The translations under genes were made by a program, and so were the position numbers. A DNA stretch of 64,000 bases, from positions 248,001-312,000 of the forward strand of contig NZ_FMZS01000006.1 of the NCBI RefSeq assembly GCF_900101265.1. Direction: 5' to 3'. Origin of the DNA: Massilia sp. PDC64 (GTDB taxonomy: Bacteria; Pseudomonadota; Gammaproteobacteria; Burkholderiales; Burkholderiaceae_D). Positions 1 through 9,306 of this stretch are shown here, piece by piece. The notes under the pieces are model-generated. The model searched no databases. It saw only the letters and a list, made by a program, of their open reading frames with translations, and was not told the DNA's origin. Each line of letters opens with the position of its first letter. The stretch's first letter is position 1.

Positions 1-715
1 CCGAGCTGAAGATCAGCGCGAGCACGCCCGGCAGCGCCTGCCAGTTCAGGAAGATGATGACGCAGGCGACGATGATGTAGGCGAGCGCCATGAACGGCAC
101 GACGATTTCCGCGAAGTGGGCGATGCGCTTGACGCCGCCGAAGATGATGAAGCCGAGCGCGATGGCGAGCAGCGCGGCGGTGACGTTGGCGTCGATGCCG
201 GTGGCGTTGCGCAGGCCCTCCGCGATCGAATTCGCCTGCACGCCCGGCAGCAGCACGCCGGTGGCGAACACGGTGACGACGGCGAAGATCCAGGCATACC
301 ACTTCATGCCCAGGCCCTTTTCGATGTAGAACGCGGGCCCGCCGCGGAACTCGCGGTGGATCTGCTCCTTGTAGACCTGGCCGAGCGTGGACTCGACGAA
401 CGCGGAACTCGCGCCCAGGAAGGCCACCGCCCACATCCAGAACACGGCACCCGGACCGCCGAACGTGATGGCCGTCGCGACGCCCGCGATGTTGCCGGTG
501 CCGACGCGGCCGGCCAGGGTCATGGCCAGCGCCTGGAACGACGATACGCCCTCGGCCGAGCTTTTCCCTTCCATCATGAGGCGCACCATCTCCCGCAGGT
601 GGCGCAACTGGAGGAAGCGCGAGCGCAGCGAAAAATACAGGCCGGCGCCCAGGCACAGGGCGATCAGGGCCGGACTCCATACGATGCCGTTGACGGCGTT
701 CACCAGGTCGTTCAT
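1..715 (-). CDS. AGCS-family alanine/glycine:cation symporter, partial
   Basis: Reading the minus strand from 715 gives about 238 residues with no stop before the left edge, so the C-terminal half is missing. The start MNDLVNAVNGIVWSPALIA runs into strongly hydrophobic segments. The glycine-rich stretch GRVGTGNIAGVATAITFGGP (about residues 69-88) is the hallmark of the alanine/glycine:cation (AlsT/DagA) symporters, as are GGPAFYIEKGLG and FGGVKRIAHFAE. Family members import small neutral amino acids with Na+ or H+ across the inner membrane. A GGAG ribosome site lies just before the start. The antiporter gene lies 22 bases upstream on the same strand, so the two are probably cotranscribed; both would then be cation-coupled. 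Family assignment is confident, substrate is inferred. Confidence 0.88.
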   Translation of the reverse strand, partial: MNDLVNAVNGIVWSPALIALCLGAGLYFSLRSRFLQLRHLREMVRLMMEGKSSAEGVSSFQALAMTLAGRVGTGNIAGVATAITFGGPGAVFWMWAVAFLGASSAFVESTLGQVYKEQIHREFRGGPAFYIEKGLGMKWYAWIFAVVTVFATGVLLPGVQANSIAEGLRNATGIDANVTAALLAIALGFIIFGGVKRIAHFAEIVVPFMALAYIIVACVIIFLNWQALPGVLALIFSS

Positions 716-737
716 TGCTAGCGTCTCCAGTAGGGGA

Positions 738-2012
738 TCAAAGGAAGTGCAGGGCCGCCACGGCGATCAGCGTGGGCGGTGTTGCGGCGGCGAGCAGGCC
801 GATGGGACTGATCGCACGGTCGGGAAAGCTGTCTTTCAGGATGGCGGCGCCGGCCGGATTGGGCGCGTTGGCGATCAGGGTCAGGCCGCCGCCCGCGACG
901 GCGCCGCCGACGAGGGCGGTCTTGTACGCGAGGCTGAGGCCCGGCACCTGGGCGCCGAGGTAGGTCAGGGCGGCATTGTCGGTGATGGCCGTGAGCGCCG
1001 TGGTGCCGAAGAACACGGCGTCGGCGCTCATGCTGGTCAAGAGGGGCGCGAGCCACCAGGCCTGCAGGCCGCCGAGCACGACGAGGCCGGCCAGGAAGAA
1101 CGCGACAAGGAGCGCCTCGCGCAGGATCAGGTTGTCCTGGTAGCGCTGGTAGGCGGTGGTGAAGCCGAGGAAGAACAGGAAGATGCCCATGAAGACCTGC
1201 GGATGGTGGGCGAAGACGACGATCAGCACGAGGAACAGCAGGTGCATGGCGATGACGGGCAGCGGCACGGGATCGGCCGCGGTGTCGGCGGCATCGCCCA
1301 GCGCGAGGAAGGTGCGCCGGAACACGACGAGCAGCAGGATCGTGTTGGTCACCACGGCCAGCGCGGATTTCCAGCCGAAGGTCTGCAGCATGAAGCCGAG
1401 GTCCCAGCCCCACGTGGATGCGACCATCAGCACGGGCGGCGCGGCGAACGGCGTCAGGGTGCCGCCGATGGAGACGTTGACGAACAGGACGCCGAGGATG
1501 GCGTACTTCAGGCGCGTTCCCCTATCGCTTGCTCCCGCATTGCACGCGAACACGCTGTCGCGCAGCAGCAGGGCCGCGAGGGTCATCGCGGCCGGCTCGG
1601 TGATGAAGGCGCCCAGCAGCGGCACGAGCGACAGCACGACGAAGCACAGGGCCATCGTCCGCGGCAGCGGCAGCAGGCGCGCGCCGGTGCGCACGAGCAG
1701 GTGGGCGAAATCGAGGATCGGCCGGCTCCCGGCCACGACCATGATCGCGAACACGAACATCGGCTCCGTGAAATTGCGCGATTCGAGCCAGGCCACCGAC
1801 TCGTGGCGGCCGGCGACGCCGAACATGAACAGCATGAGCACCGCCGCCCAGAATCCGAACACGACTTCCACTTCGCCGAGCAGGTGCCAGAAGCCGGCGT
1901 GGCGCGGGTGGGTGTGCGCGAGACGCTCGAAATACTTGACGGAGAAAGTGTGGAGGACGGCCACGCCGAACAGCGCGGCACCGATCGTTTGCAGGGTGGT
2001 GGGTGTAAGCAT
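738..2012 (-). CDS. putative Na+/H+ antiporter
   Basis: An integral membrane protein of 424 residues with about 11-12 hydrophobic segments. It resembles the putative Na+/H+ antiporter family (Na_H_antiport_3 / NhaD-like). Polar positions within membrane segments include FITEPAAMT, TEPMFVFAIM, TAITDNAALTYLG and LIANAPNPAG; the last two resemble the ion-binding and re-entrant regions of IT-superfamily antiporters. I chose the ATG at 2012 (MLTPTTLQTIGA). The frame stays open 15 residues further upstream, but that extension (MIRAGRAATRPCHGP) is arginine-rich and not membrane-like. It would exchange cations in the inner membrane for pH or sodium homeostasis. Upstream partner of the AGCS symporter. 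Exact ions cannot be read from the sequence. Confidence 0.75.
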   Translation of the reverse strand: MLTPTTLQTIGAALFGVAVLHTFSVKYFERLAHTHPRHAGFWHLLGEVEVVFGFWAAVLMLFMFGVAGRHESVAWLESRNFTEPMFVFAIMVVAGSRPILDFAHLLVRTGARLLPLPRTMALCFVVLSLVPLLGAFITEPAAMTLAALLLRDSVFACNAGASDRGTRLKYAILGVLFVNVSIGGTLTPFAAPPVLMVASTWGWDLGFMLQTFGWKSALAVVTNTILLLVVFRRTFLALGDAADTAADPVPLPVIAMHLLFLVLIVVFAHHPQVFMGIFLFFLGFTTAYQRYQDNLILREALLVAFFLAGLVVLGGLQAWWLAPLLTSMSADAVFFGTTALTAITDNAALTYLGAQVPGLSLAYKTALVGGAVAGGGLTLIANAPNPAGAAILKDSFPDRAISPIGLLAAATPPTLIAVAALHFL

Positions 2013-2120
2013 AGGGCCGTGACAAGGCCGCGTGGCGGCCCGACCAGCGCGTATCACCTGCCGCGCCGACGTGGCGCGAACACCCCTTATCCTGCGAGTA
2101 TAACCGATGGGACCGGGCGG

Positions 2121-2960
2121 TCAATCGAGGAAGCGCGGCGCGGCGGGCAGCCTGCGGTTGTCGGCGGGTTCGTGTTCGATGACGAGGGTCGCGCGCGTCT
2201 TCGCGATGACGTCGTCGAGCTTTTTGCCGGAGGCGATGGTCCCGGCGTGATCGTAGTTCCACGTGGGGACCTGCCGGCGCGCGTGGTTTTCCGAGAAGTG
2301 CCACTGGTCGCCCGACAGGACGTAGGGACCGGCATGCTTCAGGTCGACCAGCAGTGCCATGCTGCCCGGCGTGTGGCCCGGCGTCCAGATGGTCTTGAGG
2401 GTGCCGTCGCCGAACAGGTCGACGTCGCCGTCGACGACCTTCACCCGTTTCAGGCTGCCGCCCGCCACGTGGGTGCTGAACAGGGCGCCGTCGATGTAGT
2501 GTTGCGAGGCTTTCGCCGTGTCGGCCATGGCCTCCAGTTCGGCGCGCTGGATGATCAGGGTCGCGTTGGGGAAGTCGTTCACCTGGCCGGCGTGGTCGAA
2601 GTGGGCGTGCGAGATGGCCACGTAGGTGATGTCCTCGGGACGCAGGCCGAGTACCTTGAGCTGGTCGACGATCGTGCGGTCGAGCCCCGTCCGGAAGGTG
2701 CCTTCGACGATCGGGCCGGCCAGGTATTTCTTCGGCAGGCCGGCGTCCCACAGCAGCCAGTCGTCGCCATGCTTGATCAGGTAGCACGACATCACGATGT
2801 CCAGCGACTCGCCCTTGTACAGCCCCGCATCGGACATCACGGCCTTGTCCTGGAGCGTCATGTGGCCGCAGTCGAGGCGGGTCATTTTCACGTCGGGCGG
2901 CGCCGCGTGCGCAGCAAACGAGAAGGTGGCGGCGGCGAGGGTGGACAGAATGCGTTTCAT
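2121..2960 (-). CDS. secreted MBL-fold metallohydrolase (AHL-lactonase-like)
   Basis: 279 residues. It starts with a signal peptide (MKRILSTLAAATFSFAAHAA, cleavage near 20), so the mature enzyme should be periplasmic. The zinc-binding metallo-beta-lactamase motif HxHxDH is present as SHAHFDHAG (H118, H120, D122, H123). Further ligands sit in TPGHTPGS and SGDQWH. Overall order and size resemble the N-acyl-homoserine-lactonase-like branch. That would imply lactone or ester hydrolysis and possibly quorum quenching, but the substrate is not established. The start MKRILST is chosen because the open frame upstream lacks signal-peptide character and would overlap the divergent LysR gene. It is divergently transcribed from that LysR gene across about 100 bases, so LysR is its likely regulator. 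Confidence 0.8.
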   Translation of the reverse strand: MKRILSTLAAATFSFAAHAAPPDVKMTRLDCGHMTLQDKAVMSDAGLYKGESLDIVMSCYLIKHGDDWLLWDAGLPKKYLAGPIVEGTFRTGLDRTIVDQLKVLGLRPEDITYVAISHAHFDHAGQVNDFPNATLIIQRAELEAMADTAKASQHYIDGALFSTHVAGGSLKRVKVVDGDVDLFGDGTLKTIWTPGHTPGSMALLVDLKHAGPYVLSGDQWHFSENHARRQVPTWNYDHAGTIASGKKLDDVIAKTRATLVIEHEPADNRRLPAAPRFLD

Positions 2961-3063
2961 GGATCGGCTCCCGGTGGTTGGTGTGGAATGGGGCCAGTAT
3001 GCCCAGCCGGTCGGGCCGGATAAACCTGCTACACTGCGCTTCTTTGTTGCCCGCGGAGAGACA

Positions 3064-3990
3064 ATGCTGGATACGCCAGGCGCTTCCATGCAGGACATCA
3101 GCGCCTTCGTCGCCGTGGCGCAGACGGGCAGCTTCACCCGCGCGGCCGAAAAGGTCGGGACCAACAAGTCGAGCGTCGGCAAGGCCGTGCAGCGGCTGGA
3201 AAAGCACCTGGGCACCCGCCTGTTCCAGCGCACCACGCGCGCGGTCCGCCTGACGGAGGACGGCGAAATCTACCTGGCCGCCGCACTCGCGGCGCTCGAG
3301 CACCTGCGCGACGCCGAGCATGCGCTGGCCGCGCAACGCGCCGAACCGGCCGGCCGCGTGCGGGTCGACGTGCCGCCTGGGTTCGGGCGCATCATCCTGC
3401 CGACCCTCGGCCTGCTCCGCGCACGCCATCCCAAGGTCACGGTCGAAATGGCCATGGCCGACCGCATGTCCGACGCGGTGGGTGACGGCTGGGACATCGT
3501 CGTACGCATCGGCCATCTCCCCGCCGACAGCGACATGACGGTCCGAAAAATCTGCGACCTGAAACTGGGGTTGTACGCGGCCCCGTCGTACCTCGCCGCG
3601 CGCGGGGACATCGCGTCGATCGACGATCTGCACGGTCACGACGCCGTGCTGTTCCGAAGCTATACGGGACAACTGCGCCCCTGGTCCCTGCTCGACAACG
3701 GCACGCGCCGCGAACTGATGCCGGCGCCCGCGATGATCATGGCCGACGGCCATGCGCTGGTCGAAGCGGCCGTGCTGGGATTCGGCGTCGCACAGCTCCT
3801 CGACGGGTTCGCCCGGCCGTTCGTCGCGGACGGCCGCCTCGTGCACGTGCTGCCCGACGCCGACGTCCCCGGTCCGCCCACACACGCCCTGATCCCGGTG
3901 GGACACCGGATGCCCGCCAGGACGCGGGTGGTGCTCGACCATATCGTCGCGACCTTGCAGCCGGGCGATGACAGCGCTACCATTCCCTGA
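3064..3990 (+). CDS. LysR-family transcriptional regulator
   Basis: 308 residues, the normal LysR length. The N-terminal winged helix-turn-helix reads DISAFVAVAQTGSFTRAAEK, then KSSVGKAVQRLEKHLGTRLF and the wing TRAVRLTEDGE. The C-terminal part is the periplasmic-binding-protein-like effector domain. The ATG at 3064 is preceded by GGAGAG at good spacing; a second ATG at 3088 (MQDISAF) has none. The gene is divergent from the secreted MBL hydrolase and ends 19 bases before the GH2 gene on the same strand, so it may control one or both. Its effector-domain sequence (LPTLGLLRARHPKVTVEMAM) resembles the large subgroup that regulates a divergent neighbour. The effector is unknown. Confidence 0.9.
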   Translation: MLDTPGASMQDISAFVAVAQTGSFTRAAEKVGTNKSSVGKAVQRLEKHLGTRLFQRTTRAVRLTEDGEIYLAAALAALEHLRDAEHALAAQRAEPAGRVRVDVPPGFGRIILPTLGLLRARHPKVTVEMAMADRMSDAVGDGWDIVVRIGHLPADSDMTVRKICDLKLGLYAAPSYLAARGDIASIDDLHGHDAVLFRSYTGQLRPWSLLDNGTRRELMPAPAMIMADGHALVEAAVLGFGVAQLLDGFARPFVADGRLVHVLPDADVPGPPTHALIPVGHRMPARTRVVLDHIVATLQPGDDSATIP

Positions 3991-4009
3991 ATAACAATCA
4001 GGAGACGCC

Positions 4010-5911
4010 ATGACTCACCCGTTCGCCCGGCTGACGGCCGTGCTGCATTTTTCTGTATTGACGTTGCTGGCCTGCGCCGCGCAGGCCGCCGACCCCGTGG
4101 ACGTCCAGCTGGCCGGCCAGCCGTCGAAAGCGGCCCGCGCCAGCAGCCTGATGGCACCCACGCAGAACATTTACGCCCGCAGCCACGTGAGCCTGAACGG
4201 CCGCTGGAGCTACCTCATCGACCCGTACGAGAACGGCTACTACGACTACCGCCACATGCCGTTCGACCAGTCCGACAGCGGCAAGGGCGGCTTCTACGAC
4301 GACCGCAAGCCGAAGGACAAGACGGACTGGGTCGAGTACGACTTCGACCACGCGCCGACGATGAAGGTGCCGGGCGACTGGAATTCGCAGGCGGAGAAGC
4401 TGCAGCTGTACGAGGGCACCGTGTGGCTGCGCCAGACGTTCCAGGCCGATCCCAAGCCGGGCAAGCATTACGCGCTGTACTTCGGCGCCGTCAACTACGA
4501 GGCGCACGTCTACCTGAACGGGAAGAAGCTCGGCATGCACAAGGGCGGTTTTACCCCGTTCCAGTTCGACGTGACGGACAAGCTGGCCAAGGGCCGCAAC
4601 GTGGTCGTCGTCAAGGCCGACAACACGCGCCACCAGGACGAGATCCCGACCGTGAACACGGACTGGTGGAACTACGGCGGCATCACGCGCGACGTGCTGC
4701 TGGCCGAACTGCCGGCGACTTACATCGCGGACTACAAGGTGCAGCTGGCGAAAGGCGACGCCCGCCGCATCGAAGGTTTCATTCAAATGGCAGGCGAAGC
4801 GAAGGCGCAGCAGGTGACGGTGTCGATTCCCGAAGCCGGCATCAAAACGACCGTGCGCACGGACGCGAACGGCCGCGCGGTACTGAACGTCCCCGTCAAC
4901 AAACTGACGTACTGGTCGCCGGAACAGCCCAAGCTGTACACGGTGGAGCTTTCGGGCGGCGGCGACAAGGTGGTCGACCGCATCGGCTTCCGCACCATCG
5001 AGACGCGCGGCCGGGACATCCTCCTGAACGGCAAGTCCGTCTTCCTGCGCGGGATCTCGATGCATGAAGAGAATCCGCTGATCCCGGGCCGTCCGCGCGG
5101 CGCGGGCGACATGCGCATGCTGCTGCAGTGGGCCAAGGAGATGAACTGCAACTACGTGCGGCTCGCGCACTACCCGCACAGCGAGGAGATGATCCGCCTG
5201 GCCGACGAGATGGGCCTGATGGTGTGGGCGGAAGTGCCCGTGTACTGGACGATCTCCTGGACCAATCCGGACACCTACGCCAATGCGAACGCGCAGCTGA
5301 CGGACCTCGTCACGCGCGACAAGAACCGCGCCAGCGTCGTCGTCTGGTCGGTGGGGAACGAGACGCCGATCGGCGGCCCGCGCAACACGTTCATGAGCAA
5401 CCTGGCCAAGACCGCGCGCGCGCTGGACGACACGCGCCTCGTGGCGGCCGCGCTGGAAATCCACCGCAAGGGCAGCGACATCACGGTGGAGGATCCGCTC
5501 GCGGACTATCTCGACCTCGCCAGCTTCAACGAGTACGCCGGCTGGTACTGGGCCAGCAATGCGGAGATGCTGAATTACCGCTTCGACGTCCGCTACGACA
5601 AGCCGGTCGTCGTCACGGAATTCGGCGCCGAGGCGCTGGGCGGTTACCACGCCGACGCCGACACGCGCTGGAGCGAGGAATACCAGGACACCCTGTATCG
5701 CAACCAGTTCAAGATGCTGTCCGCGATCCCGGGCCTGCGCGGGATGACGCCGTGGGTCCTGGTCGACTTCCGCTCGCCGCGCCGCCAGCACCCGTACTAC
5801 CAGGACTTCTGGAACCGCAAGGGCCTGGTCACGGACGACGGCAAGAAAAAGCTCGCGTTCTGGACCATGAAGCAGTTCTACGACGACGTCCAGCGCAAGT
5901 ACGCCCACTGA
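4010..5911 (+). CDS. exported glycoside hydrolase family 2 (beta-glucuronidase/galactosidase-like)
   Basis: 633 residues with a signal peptide (MTHPFARLTAVLHFSVLTLLACAAQA), so periplasmic or secreted. Domain order is typical GH2: an N-terminal jelly-roll sugar-binding domain (about 60-220, with TVWLRQTFQ, AHVYLNGKKLG and NTDWWNYGGI), an Ig-like sandwich (about 225-325), then a TIM barrel with FLRGISMHEEN and RLAHYPHSEEM. The acid/base glutamate is in VWSVGNETP (E451) and the nucleophile in VTEFGAEA (E537). The WWNYGGITRDV stretch and overall length suit beta-glucuronidases, but galactosidase or other exo-activity cannot be excluded. AGGAGAC precedes the ATG. It lies 19 bases after the LysR gene and may share its transcript. 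It ends one base before the convergent SDR gene. Confidence 0.85.
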   Translation: MTHPFARLTAVLHFSVLTLLACAAQAADPVDVQLAGQPSKAARASSLMAPTQNIYARSHVSLNGRWSYLIDPYENGYYDYRHMPFDQSDSGKGGFYDDRKPKDKTDWVEYDFDHAPTMKVPGDWNSQAEKLQLYEGTVWLRQTFQADPKPGKHYALYFGAVNYEAHVYLNGKKLGMHKGGFTPFQFDVTDKLAKGRNVVVVKADNTRHQDEIPTVNTDWWNYGGITRDVLLAELPATYIADYKVQLAKGDARRIEGFIQMAGEAKAQQVTVSIPEAGIKTTVRTDANGRAVLNVPVNKLTYWSPEQPKLYTVELSGGGDKVVDRIGFRTIETRGRDILLNGKSVFLRGISMHEENPLIPGRPRGAGDMRMLLQWAKEMNCNYVRLAHYPHSEEMIRLADEMGLMVWAEVPVYWTISWTNPDTYANANAQLTDLVTRDKNRASVVVWSVGNETPIGGPRNTFMSNLAKTARALDDTRLVAAALEIHRKGSDITVEDPLADYLDLASFNEYAGWYWASNAEMLNYRFDVRYDKPVVVTEFGAEALGGYHADADTRWSEEYQDTLYRNQFKMLSAIPGLRGMTPWVLVDFRSPRRQHPYYQDFWNRKGLVTDDGKKKLAFWTMKQFYDDVQRKYAH

Positions 5912-5912
5912 C

Positions 5913-6683
5913 TCAGTCCGGGACGGCGATCCCGGAACAGGTGGCGCAGATGGCGATGAGCCGGTCCTGCAGCGCCGGATCCTGCGCCTGCGGATTCGGC
6001 GCCATCGGCTTCATGTGATAGAAGTAGCGGCCCGTCACCCGCGCCGCCGGGTCGACGCCGGCCGCGAGCCAGGCCTGCGTGCGATGGGCCTGGTCCATGT
6101 CGTCCGGGGCGCCGGGGCCGCCCATGCGCGTGGGCACCCAGCCCGGTTCGAGCGCATTGGACAGCACGCCGGGCCAGCGACGCGCGATGGCGAAGGCCAG
6201 CATCGCGTCGTGCAGCTTGCTTTCGGCGTATGCGTTCGCGCCGTTCCAGCGGCGCTTTTGCCACAGGATGTCGTCCAGGTGGGCGTCGGCATGGTGGTGC
6301 ATGCCGGAGCTCAGGTAGACGAGCCGCGCCGGCTTGTGGATCAGCGCCGTCAGCACATAGGCCGACAGCGTGTTGACGGCGAAGACGTGCGGCAGGCCGT
6401 CCGCGGTCAGGCGGTGACTTTCGCGGTAGCCGACGGCGGCGTTGTGGATGACGGCGTCGAAGTGGCCGAGGTCGTTGACGCGCGCGGCCACGTCGCGCAT
6501 GCCGGCGATCGTTTCGAGGTCGCCTTCGACGACGTCTTCGGCCTGCGGCAGCGCCTGTTTTGCCTGTGCGGCGCGTGCCGCGTCGCGGGCGTGCAGGACG
6601 ACGCGGTGACCCTGCGCGGCCAGCAGTTCGCCTGCCATCAGGCCGAGGCCCGTGGACGAGCCGGAAATGAAGATACGTGCCAT
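5913..6683 (-). CDS. SDR-family NAD(P)-dependent oxidoreductase
   Basis: 256 residues with a Rossmann fold. The cofactor loop is ISGSSTGLGL (about residues 6-15), followed by VVEGDLETI and the NAA motif IHNAAVG (80-86). The catalytic pattern is S125/S126 (YLSSGM), Y152 and K156 in AYAESK. HARDAARAAQAK after strand 2 suggests NADP(H) preference. The C-terminal EPGWVPTRMGGPGAPDD is usual for dehydrogenase/reductase SDRs acting on small carbonyls. Substrate unknown. It is the last gene of a minus-strand group with the MFS transporter (36 bases upstream). AGGAGAT precedes the start. It converges on the GH2 gene with one base between stop codons. Confidence 0.88.
   Translation of the reverse strand: MARIFISGSSTGLGLMAGELLAAQGHRVVLHARDAARAAQAKQALPQAEDVVEGDLETIAGMRDVAARVNDLGHFDAVIHNAAVGYRESHRLTADGLPHVFAVNTLSAYVLTALIHKPARLVYLSSGMHHHADAHLDDILWQKRRWNGANAYAESKLHDAMLAFAIARRWPGVLSNALEPGWVPTRMGGPGAPDDMDQAHRTQAWLAAGVDPAARVTGRYFYHMKPMAPNPQAQDPALQDRLIAICATCSGIAVPD
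5917..5936. other. 7-bp inverted repeat at convergent gene ends
   Basis: TCCGGGA and TCCCGGA form a perfect 7-bp stem with a 6-base loop, 6 bases past the GH2 stop and inside the last codons of the SDR gene. No T-run follows on either strand, so this is at best a weak terminator or RNA end-stabiliser. Confidence 0.4.
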
Positions 6684-6719
6684 ATCAATCTCCTGTTGAA
6701 CGATGAGTGTAGGTCGTGC

Positions 6720-7892
6720 TTACGCGAGACGTCGCACGAGGAGGGCGCCGGCCAGCGCGCAGCCGGCGCCGAGCAGGTAGACGGCGCCGTAGCCGAAGCG
6801 GCCCGCCACGATGCCGGCGGCCGGGCCGGCGAGGCCGTAGGCGATGTCGAGGAACGCGACGAACGCGCCCATCGCGCTGCCGCGGCTGGCCGGGGGCACG
6901 CGCTTCAGGGCTTCCACGCCGAGGGCGGGGAACACGAGCGCGCAGCCCAGGCCCGTGACGAAGGCCCCGGCCAGCGCCACCGCCTCGGTCGGTGCCTGCC
7001 ACAGCAAGACCTGGCCGACGGCTTCGACGGCGAGCGACCACAGGGCCACGCGGTAGCCGCCCGCGCGGTCCGGCAGGTGGCCGAGGACGACGCGCACGGC
7101 GATGAAGCCGATGCCGAACGCGGTCATCACGAGGCCCGCGTGACCCCAGCCGCGCAGCGCGAAGTACAGCGAAGCGAATGCCGTCAGGCCCGCGAGGCCG
7201 GCACCGGACAGCATCAGGCCCGCACCTTCGCGCCAGACCTGGCCCAGCACGCGGTAAAACGGCAGGCGCGGTCCTGCCGCCAGCACGTACGGGCGCGCGC
7301 CCAGCGCGATCGCGCCCGCCAGCAGCGGGGACGCCACGCACGCAAGCATCGTGGCGCCCGCGCCGGACCGCGTGAACAGCGCCATGCCGGCCGGCGCGCC
7401 GACCGCGAGCGCCGCGAACATGGCGATGCCGGTCCACGACATCGACATGCCGGCGCGCTGCGGCCCGACGGACGCGATCGACCACGACACGCAGCCCGTG
7501 ACGAACTGGCTTTCGCCCAGGCCCGCGGCCAGGCGGCCCGCGACGAGGATGGCCAGGCTGGCGCCTGCCGGCAACCCGGGCAGGGTCGCGACCAGGTACA
7601 GCAGTCCGCCGAGCGCGCAGCACAGCGCGCCCTGCAGCGCGGCGCGGCGGCCGCCGTGCACATCGGTGACGCGGCCGGCGTAGCCGCGCGTGAGCACCGT
7701 CGCGAGGAACTGGAGGCCGATGGCCACCCCGACGACGGCGCTGCCGAAGCCGAGCCGGTCGTGGATAAACAGCGGCACGACGGGCAGCGGCAGGCCGACG
7801 GCCAGGTAGCCGCAGAACAGCGCGGCGATCACGGCCGGTGCCGGGCGGTCGCGGTACGACGACGACATCGACAGCGTCTCAGAGGCCGGCAT
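6720..7892 (-). CDS. MFS transporter (sugar/drug efflux type)
   Basis: 390 residues with 12 predicted membrane segments in the major facilitator arrangement. The loop 2-3 signature appears as GYAGRVTDVHGGRRA, the modified GxxxDxxGRR motif. The halves are joined by a loop near residues 190-205. It resembles small-solute efflux members such as the YhhS type; a substrate cannot be assigned. The ATG at 7892 overlaps the amidohydrolase stop by 14 bases. An alternative ATG at 7868 (MSSSYRDRP) would remove the overlap and sits closer to the first membrane helix. It follows the amidohydrolase in one transcript, which suggests uptake or export of that enzyme's substrate or product. Confidence 0.85.
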   Translation of the reverse strand: MPASETLSMSSSYRDRPAPAVIAALFCGYLAVGLPLPVVPLFIHDRLGFGSAVVGVAIGLQFLATVLTRGYAGRVTDVHGGRRAALQGALCCALGGLLYLVATLPGLPAGASLAILVAGRLAAGLGESQFVTGCVSWSIASVGPQRAGMSMSWTGIAMFAALAVGAPAGMALFTRSGAGATMLACVASPLLAGAIALGARPYVLAAGPRLPFYRVLGQVWREGAGLMLSGAGLAGLTAFASLYFALRGWGHAGLVMTAFGIGFIAVRVVLGHLPDRAGGYRVALWSLAVEAVGQVLLWQAPTEAVALAGAFVTGLGCALVFPALGVEALKRVPPASRGSAMGAFVAFLDIAYGLAGPAAGIVAGRFGYGAVYLLGAGCALAGALLVRRLA

Positions 7893-9186
7893 GCATGCCT
7901 CCCGCTGCCAGCAGGTAGTCGCGCGAGGCCGTGACGTCGGCGGCCAGGCGGTCCAGGTCGACGCCGAGCAGGCGGCCGTTGCGCTTGCGCAGCCGGCCCG
8001 CGACCATCACCGTGTCCACGTCCGACCGCTCGACGGCCTGCACGACGGTGCCGACCGCATGCGTCGGCGGGAACACGGCGGCGCCGTTCGTGCGCACCAT
8101 GATGATGTCGGCCTGCTTGCCCGGTGCGAGGGTGCCGGCGACGCCTTCCAGGCCGGCGGCGCGGGCGCCGTTGACCGTCGCCGCTTCCAGTACGGCGCGC
8201 ACCGTGATCGGGGCCGGCACGTCCTGTTCGCCCCTGAAACGGCGGTTGCGCATGGCGGCGCGCTGCTGGTGGAACAGGGCGTGCATCTCGCCGAACATGT
8301 CGCTGCCGAACGCCGTATCGAGGTCGATGCCGAGCGCCGGAGACAAGCCGTGATCGACGGCGCGCTGGTACGCGAAGGTGTCGTCGTCGAAGCCGAACAG
8401 GGCATCCGAGCGCGGGTTCACGGTGACGTTCACGCCGGCGTCCGCGAGCCGGCGCCACGTCGTGTCCGGCAGGCGGGTGCAGTGATTGAAAATGTTGTGC
8501 GGGCCCAGGATGCCGGCTTCGGAGAATTCGGGGCCGAGCGTGGCGAGGTCGCCGATGAACTCCGTCAGGATGCGCATGTCGAGGCGGCGCGCGGCGTGCC
8601 ACCATTCGAGGTTGAACTGGCCGAACAGGCCCACGCGCACGCGGCTGCCGTCGCCGTTCCACGTGCGGGCCAGGCGTTCCAGGTCGCCCGGCAGGTGGGC
8701 GGAAGATGCGTCCTTGTCCATCGCCGGGCCGACCATGTGCAGCGCGCGGATGCCGCTCGCGGCGAGCGCGTCGAGGGCGGCGTCCGTGTGGTCCGGGCTG
8801 CGCGCGCTGTGGCAGGCGTCGACGATCGTCGTGATGCCGGCATCGAGCGACGCGATGGCCGTCAGGTGCGTGGACACATACATGTCGCGCGGGCGGTAGT
8901 GCCGGCCCAGCGTCTCGGCGACGACGCCGATGTAGGCGAACAGGTCGTCCACATCGGGAATCAGCCGGCGCATGGCGCCCAGCCATGCATGGTGGTGCGC
9001 GTCGACGAGGCCGGGCAGCACGATGCAGCCGGTGGCGTCGACGATCTCGGCATCGCCGGCCGGCAGCGCGGGCGCGATGCCGGCGATGCGGTCGCCTTCG
9101 ACGAGCACGTCGCCGGTTGCGAGGTCGGGGACGGCGGCATCCATCGTCACGATGGTGCCGTTCTTGAAGAGGATGGGGCGGGTCAT
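7879..9186 (-). CDS. amidohydrolase family protein (TRZ/ATZ, cytosine/guanine deaminase-like)
   Basis: 435 residues. It has the composite beta-sandwich plus metal-dependent TIM barrel of this superfamily. The first metal site is the histidine cluster LVDAHHHAWLG (64-66). Later metal/substrate residues lie in PHNIFNHCTRL and GIDLDTAFGSDMF. The C-terminal GTLAPGKQADIIMV is the classic strand returning to the small sandwich domain. Members deaminate or dechlorinate purines, pyrimidines and triazines, so a cytosolic N-heterocycle hydrolase is likely. The ATG at 9186 (MTRPILFKNGTIVTM) fits the family start; the frame is open further upstream through unrelated sequence. It is transcribed with the MFS gene and divergent from a LysR gene, a typical substrate-responsive catabolic cassette. 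Confidence 0.85.
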   Translation of the reverse strand: MTRPILFKNGTIVTMDAAVPDLATGDVLVEGDRIAGIAPALPAGDAEIVDATGCIVLPGLVDAHHHAWLGAMRRLIPDVDDLFAYIGVVAETLGRHYRPRDMYVSTHLTAIASLDAGITTIVDACHSARSPDHTDAALDALAASGIRALHMVGPAMDKDASSAHLPGDLERLARTWNGDGSRVRVGLFGQFNLEWWHAARRLDMRILTEFIGDLATLGPEFSEAGILGPHNIFNHCTRLPDTTWRRLADAGVNVTVNPRSDALFGFDDDTFAYQRAVDHGLSPALGIDLDTAFGSDMFGEMHALFHQQRAAMRNRRFRGEQDVPAPITVRAVLEAATVNGARAAGLEGVAGTLAPGKQADIIMVRTNGAAVFPPTHAVGTVVQAVERSDVDTVMVAGRLRKRNGRLLGVDLDRLAADVTASRDYLLAAGGMHAGL

Positions 9187-9306
9187 GTCGGCTCCTTGGT
9201 CGGGACCGCGCAGAGTGCGCGGCGTCGGCGACAAGATAGGACGTCCGGGATTTTTGATTAAGATGGTGGCGAGCAAATCATTTATGACGAAATTCAAAGG
9301 TGAGAC

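Noticed and set aside
387..3023. An 878-codon plus-strand open frame opposite the antiporter and MBL genes
   Set aside because: Composition is typical of GC-driven antisense frames; the minus-strand genes have clear families.
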